From Oasisia sp. SBJ-2009 (taxonomy: Eukaryota > Annelida > Polychaeta > Sabellida > Siboglinidae): 64,000 nucleotides of DNA. The stretch is taken from contig OZ024857.1 of assembly GCA_964017155.1 (NCBI GenBank), positions 34,555,042 to 34,619,041 of the forward strand. The letters are read 5' to 3'. The notes under the pieces are model-generated. The model made no database searches. It was not told the DNA's origin and saw nothing but the letters and a program-made list of their open reading frames with translations. Position numbers and translations under genes: made by a program. Shown here in pieces: positions 62,347 through 64,000 of this stretch (its first letter is position 1; the number at the start of each line of letters is the position of its first letter).

Positions 62347-64000
62347 CCACCCAACCTCCCCACTTCACCCAACCTCCCAAAATCACCCAACCTCCCCACT
62401 CCACTCAAACTCCCCACTCCACGAAACCTCCTCACTCCACCCAACCTCCCCACTTCACCCAACCTCCCCAGAGCACCCAACCTCCCCACTCTTCCCAACC
62501 TCCCCACTCCACCCAACCTCCCCTCTCCACCCAAACTCCCCACTTCACCCAACCTCCCTACTACACCCAACCTCCCCACTCCACCCAACTTCCGCACTCC
62601 ATGCAACCTCCGCACTCCACCCAACCTCCGCACTCCACACTACTTCCCCACTTCATACAACCTCCCCACTCAACCCAACCTCCCCACTTCACCCAACCTC
62701 CCCACTTCACCCAACCTCCCCACATCACCCAACCTCCCCACTTCACCCAACCTCCCAAAATCACCCAACCTCCCCACTCCACTCAAACTCCCCACTCCAC
62801 GCAACCTCCTCACTCCACCCAACCTCCCCACTTCACCCAAACTCCCCAGAGCACCCAACCTCCCCACTCTTCCCAACCTCCCCACTCCACCCAACCTCCC
62901 CAAATCACCCAACCTCCCCATTTCACTCAAACTCCCCACTCCACCCAACCTCCTCACTTCACCCAACCTCCCCACTTCACCCAACCTCCCCAGAGCACCC
63001 AAACTCCCCACTCCACCCAACCTCCCCACTCCACCCAACCTCGCCTCTCCACCCAACCTCCCCACTTCCCCCAACTTCCCCCCTCCACCCAACCTCCCCA
63101 ATTCACCCAACCTCCCCACATCACCCAAACTCCCCACTCCACCCATCCTCCCCACCCCACCCAACCTCCCCACTTCACCCAACCTCCCTACTTCACCCAA
63201 CCTCCCCATTCCACCCAACTTCCGCACTCCACCCAACTTCCGCACTCCATGCAACCTCCGCACTCCACCCAACCTCCGCACTCCACACAACTTCCCCACT
63301 TCATACAACCTCCCCACTCAATCCAACCTCCCCACTTCACCCAACCTCCCCACTTCACACAACCTCCCCACATCACCCAACCTCCCCACTTCACCCAACC
63401 TCCCAAAATCACCCAACCTCCCCACTCCACTCAAACTCCCCACTCCACGCAACATCCTCATTCCACCCAACCTCCCCACTTCACCCAAACTCCCCAGAGC
63501 ACCCAACCTCCCCACTCTTCCCAACCTCCCCACTCCACCCAACCTCCCCTCTCCAACCAACCTCCACACTTCACCCAAATTCCCCACTCCACCCAACCTC
63601 CCCACTCCACCCACACTCCCCACTCCACCGAACCTCCCCACGCCATCCAACCTCCCAACTCCACCCAACCTACCCACACCTCCCAACCTACGCACTCCAC
63701 CCGACCACACCACTCCACCCAACCTCCCCACTTCAACCCATCCTCCCCACTCCACTCAACCTCCACACTCCACCCAACCTCCCCACTCCACCCAACCTCC
63801 CCACTTCACCCAACCTCCGCACTCCACCCAACTTCCGCACTCCACCCAACTTCCGCACTCCATGCAACCTGCGCACTTCACCCAACCTCCGCACTCCACA
63901 CAACTTCCCCACTTCATACAACCTCCCCACTCAACCCAACCTCCCCACATCACCCAACCTCCCCACTTCACCCAACCTCCCAAAATCACCCAACCTCCCC
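62347..64000. repeat. At least 1.65-kb duplication, copy 2, cut by the window end
   Basis: Second copy of 59,808-61,461, still matching at base 64,000. The 885 bp between the copies (61,462-62,346) belongs to the same cassette families, and contains CACTTTATACAACC near 61,984 in place of CACTTCATACAACC. If the copy extends far enough, the two may form a 2,539-bp tandem unit like those of the central domain. The sequence here does not show its end. Confidence 0.85.

Larger units (their letters stand above)
1..64000. repeat. Giant 18-bp minisatellite array filling the window
   Basis: Every line of the window is made of variants of CCCAACCTCCCCACTCCA, an 18-bp unit with no G on the + strand. 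Common monomer variants change a few positions: CACTTCA for CACTCCA, CTCCGCAC for CTCCCCAC, CAACTTCC for CAACCTCC, CCCAAACTCC, CACACAAC, CCCCAGAGCACC and CTCCGCCCTCC. Length variants are rare: a 19-bp form in CACTTCAACCCATCC (+1), a 17-bp form (for example near 51,867) and a 13-bp form. No stretch of even 100 bp departs from the pattern, so there is no intergenic sequence, gene, RNA gene or mobile element to report. The size and regularity point to a eukaryotic satellite or minisatellite locus. Any function would be structural (chromatin, replication, recombination) and cannot be read from the sequence. Confidence 0.98.
1..64000 (-). other. Continuous G-quadruplex-capable strand (i-motif-capable complement)
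   Basis: The complement of the monomer is TGGAGTGGGGAGGTTGGG. Two successive units give G-runs of 4, 3, 4 and 3 separated by loops AGGTT (5 nt), TGGAGT (6 nt) and AGGTT. This fits the usual rule of four runs of at least three G with loops of 1-7. The pattern recurs wherever two near-consensus monomers adjoin, which is most of the window. The variants CTCCGCAC, CAACTTCC and CCCAAACTCC break one run, so the potential is weaker in blocks rich in them (for example around 4,200-4,350 and 5,560-6,240). The + strand carries the matching C-runs. Folding is inferred from motif rules and was not measured. Confidence 0.75.
46976..64000. repeat. Right domain: CCATGCAACC-type higher-order repeats
   Basis: The right domain lacks TTAACCCTACC and CCGTGCAACC. 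It is made from a limited set of cassettes marked by CACACTACTTCCCC, CCACGCAACATCCTCATTCC, CCACCCGACCACACC, CATGCAACCTGCGCACTTC and CTCCCAAAATCACC. Besides the duplications listed separately, cassette series recur at about 46,870-47,700 and 50,600-51,430 (offset 3,729), at about 48,270-48,500 and 53,510-53,740 (offset 5,242), and at about 57,270-57,900 and 60,130-60,770 (offset 2,859). It is related to the central 3,059-bp unit but separately amplified. The array runs off the window edge. Confidence 0.8.

Noticed and set aside
1..64000. CRISPR array
   Set aside because: There are no unique spacers between constant repeats. Everything is a variant of one 18-mer, and the array lacks leader and cas genes.
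1..64000. Prokaryotic operons, ribosome binding sites, promoters or terminators
   Set aside because: No non-repeat sequence exists to carry them. G-poor + sequence has no AGGAGG motif, and GGAGG on the minus strand is part of every monomer, so it has no meaning as a start signal.
1..64000. A new biological system (defence, toxin or biosynthetic locus)
   Set aside because: Nothing but satellite repeat is present. The interest of the window lies in its repeat architecture and DNA structure, not in encoded functions.

Overview
The whole 64-kb window is one uninterrupted minisatellite-type tandem array. I find no gene, RNA gene, transposon, CRISPR array or unique sequence in it. The building block is an 18-bp monomer, CCCAACCTCCCCACTCCA on the + strand (12 C, 4 A, 2 T, no G), read about 3,500 times with point variants and a few length variants (13, 17 and 19 bp). 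An array of this size and purity indicates a eukaryotic nuclear genome, probably a long-read assembly of a subtelomeric, pericentromeric or microchromosome-like region. The sequence does not identify the species, and there is no true telomere repeat at either edge.

Three domains can be separated by diagnostic variants. The left domain (1 to about 11,450) is the most heterogeneous and carries private variants such as CGCTACACCCCCAC, CCAAAGTTCGC and AACAAAAACC. The central domain (about 11,450-46,975) is built from recent higher-order repeats. It carries a TTAACCCTACC marker 14 times and a CCGTGCAACC variant. The right domain (about 46,976-64,000) uses a related set of cassettes with CCATGCAACC and several large recent duplications.

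Above the 18-mer there are at least three nested levels of organisation. Cassettes of roughly 130-450 bp sit inside tandem higher-order units of 990, 1,190, 1,261, 2,451 and 3,059 bp. These sit inside segmental copies at offsets of 2,539, 2,846, 4,320, 9,735, 15,204 and 21,582 bp. Some segmental copies contain an already formed tandem pair, so the order of events can be inferred.

Many very long open frames exist on both strands, up to 2,492 codons. They follow from the repeat itself: 18 is six codons and the consensus has no stop in any of the six frames. I do not annotate them as genes. The features with real biological interest are the extreme strand asymmetry (a 64-kb G-rich minus strand able to form G-quadruplexes), the nested amplification history, and the absence of any mobile-element insertion. 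All unit edges and offsets were read by eye from markers and should be taken as accurate to roughly 10-20 bp.
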